Below, in pieces: positions 63,531 through 64,000 of a stretch of 64,000 bases of DNA. The translations under genes were made by a program, and so were the position numbers. The DNA is from Lysinibacillus odysseyi. Its GTDB lineage: Bacteria; Bacillota; Bacilli; Bacillales_A; Planococcaceae. The stretch lies in contig JABUKB010000001.1 of assembly GCA_014595895.1 (NCBI GenBank), positions 868,001-932,000 of the forward strand, in the 5' to 3' direction. How positions within the stretch are numbered: the stretch's first letter is position 1; the number at the start of each line of letters is the position of its first letter. Below the pieces are notes generated by a model. That model did no database searches and was not told the DNA's origin. It saw only the letters and a program-made list of their open reading frames with translations.

Positions 63531-63633
63531 AGTATATTTCTATTATAATAAATATTTAATATAAAGGAAGCTAGATTTGAAAAAGTAGAGGAGCACAGCA
63601 AAATTTCTTTTTTCTACAACCCTATGTAAAGAA

Positions 63634-63663
63634 AGCGGCATGAGTAAATTCATGTCGCTTCAC
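63634..63663 (-). terminator. Terminator of the amidase-domain gene
   Basis: GAAGCGACATG pairs with CATGCCGCTTTC on the minus strand, with T residues after it. Confidence 0.65.
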
Positions 63664-63665
63664 AA

Positions 63666-64000
63666 TTAAACCGATAAAATATGATAAAAATAATAAACTG
63701 TCTTCGCCGTATAAGCCGGCGAGTCCCGGTAATGGTATGGTCTGTTGACGCTATTTGAAGTATGGGCATTCACGTGGGGTATACCTCCGCGCATGCTTGT
63801 CACAATGGTGGAATGATCGACCCGGCCATCCCCTTTAAAATCATAAAAGATGACGTCTCCTGGCTTTAACTCAGCAGGGCTGTGGACCCGTTTTGCTCGT
63901 AAGCCTTGCTTGGAGGTTTCCAAAAACCATCTGAGTGAATGCGCTACACTCCAACTAAAACTCCATGTACCCCCGCGTAACCACCAACCCGATGAACGAT
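63666..64000 (-). CDS. Putative amidase-domain (PF12671-like) protein, 5' end outside window
   Basis: The minus-strand frame is open to the window edge, so only the last ~111 residues are present. The part visible reads [20 protein letters not shown], then [34 protein letters not shown] and a final [16 protein letters not shown]. The late Asp/His block and GWW...WSxSWxVAHSLR are typical of the amidase_6 family of cell-wall hydrolases in spore-formers. The catalytic Cys of the NDCTNFVSQC block lies outside the window. Confidence 0.8.
   Translation of the reverse strand, partial: RSSGWWLRGGTWSFSWSVAHSLRWFLETSKQGLRAKRVHSPAELKPGDVIFYDFKGDGRVDHSTIVTSMRGGIPHVNAHTSNSVNRPYHYRDSPAYTAKTVYYFYHILSV

Overview
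This window is a stretch of chromosome from a low-GC, endospore-forming, Gram-positive bacterium of the Bacillales. The spore genes, the Fur and BirA operators, the TPP riboswitch, the AAGGAGG-type ribosome binding sites and the frequent TTG/GTG starts all fit. The gene set (EfeOBU, PrsA, YpmR-YpmS-MsrA-MsrB-YozE, BioD-BioA-BioY, ThiW) suggests Planococcaceae, such as a Solibacillus or Lysinibacillus relative. That placement is inference; there is no rRNA in the window. I found no tRNA, rRNA or CRISPR array.

Layout. (1) 1-7.1 kb is an AT-rich accessory region. It holds a 5'-cut PD-(D/E)XK-type nuclease gene, a dead IS200/IS605 tnpA, a tight three-gene operon (Cap4-like nuclease, SMC/ABC-type ATPase, zinc-ribbon plus HEPN protein) and the decayed C-terminus of a tyrosine integrase. 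The operon looks like an anti-phage defence system that matches no single named type I can recall. (2) 7.1-32.3 kb is mostly core: an M20 hydrolase with a broken MFS gene, a CAP-domain protein, a chemoreceptor, lipoproteins, YtxH with a SigB-like promoter, a LysE exporter, a GNAT/class V aminotransferase fusion, the Fur-controlled efeO-efeB-efeU iron operon, a PdaA-like deacetylase and LytH-like peptidase, LysR, a Tyr-rich repeat protein, DHFR, PrsA, an IsdG-type monooxygenase, ferritin, MscS and DegV. (3) 32.3-48.6 kb, between degV and ypmR, looks like an inserted island: about 20 small, mostly unrecognised genes (six lipoproteins, DUF4085, CPCC, cold-shock domain, small membrane proteins, two nuclease-fold proteins), dispersed hairpin repeats, a MITE-like element, an IS1595 remnant and a subtilisin at the right edge. 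(4) 48.6-52.3 kb is core: ypmR, ypmS, msrA, msrB, yozE, deoD. (5) 52.3-56.3 kb holds small genes, an EVE-domain remnant and an ECF sigma/anti-sigma pair. (6) 56.6-59.3 kb is a BirA-controlled bioD-bioA-bioY operon. (7) 59.5-64 kb has an expanded gamma-type SASP with a SigG-like promoter, a candidate structured RNA, a YetF-like protein, TPP-riboswitch-controlled thiW and a 3'-terminal piece of an amidase-domain gene running off the window.

How the parts relate. Iron uptake (EfeUOB) and storage (ferritin) are both present, with an IsdG-type protein nearby that may act on heme. MsrA and MsrB form one oxidative-repair unit. Several genes point to sporulation (SASP, PdaA-like, LytH-like, Tyr-rich protein). 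Two accessory blocks, at 1-7 kb and 32-48 kb, carry nuclease-fold genes and the remains of mobile elements.
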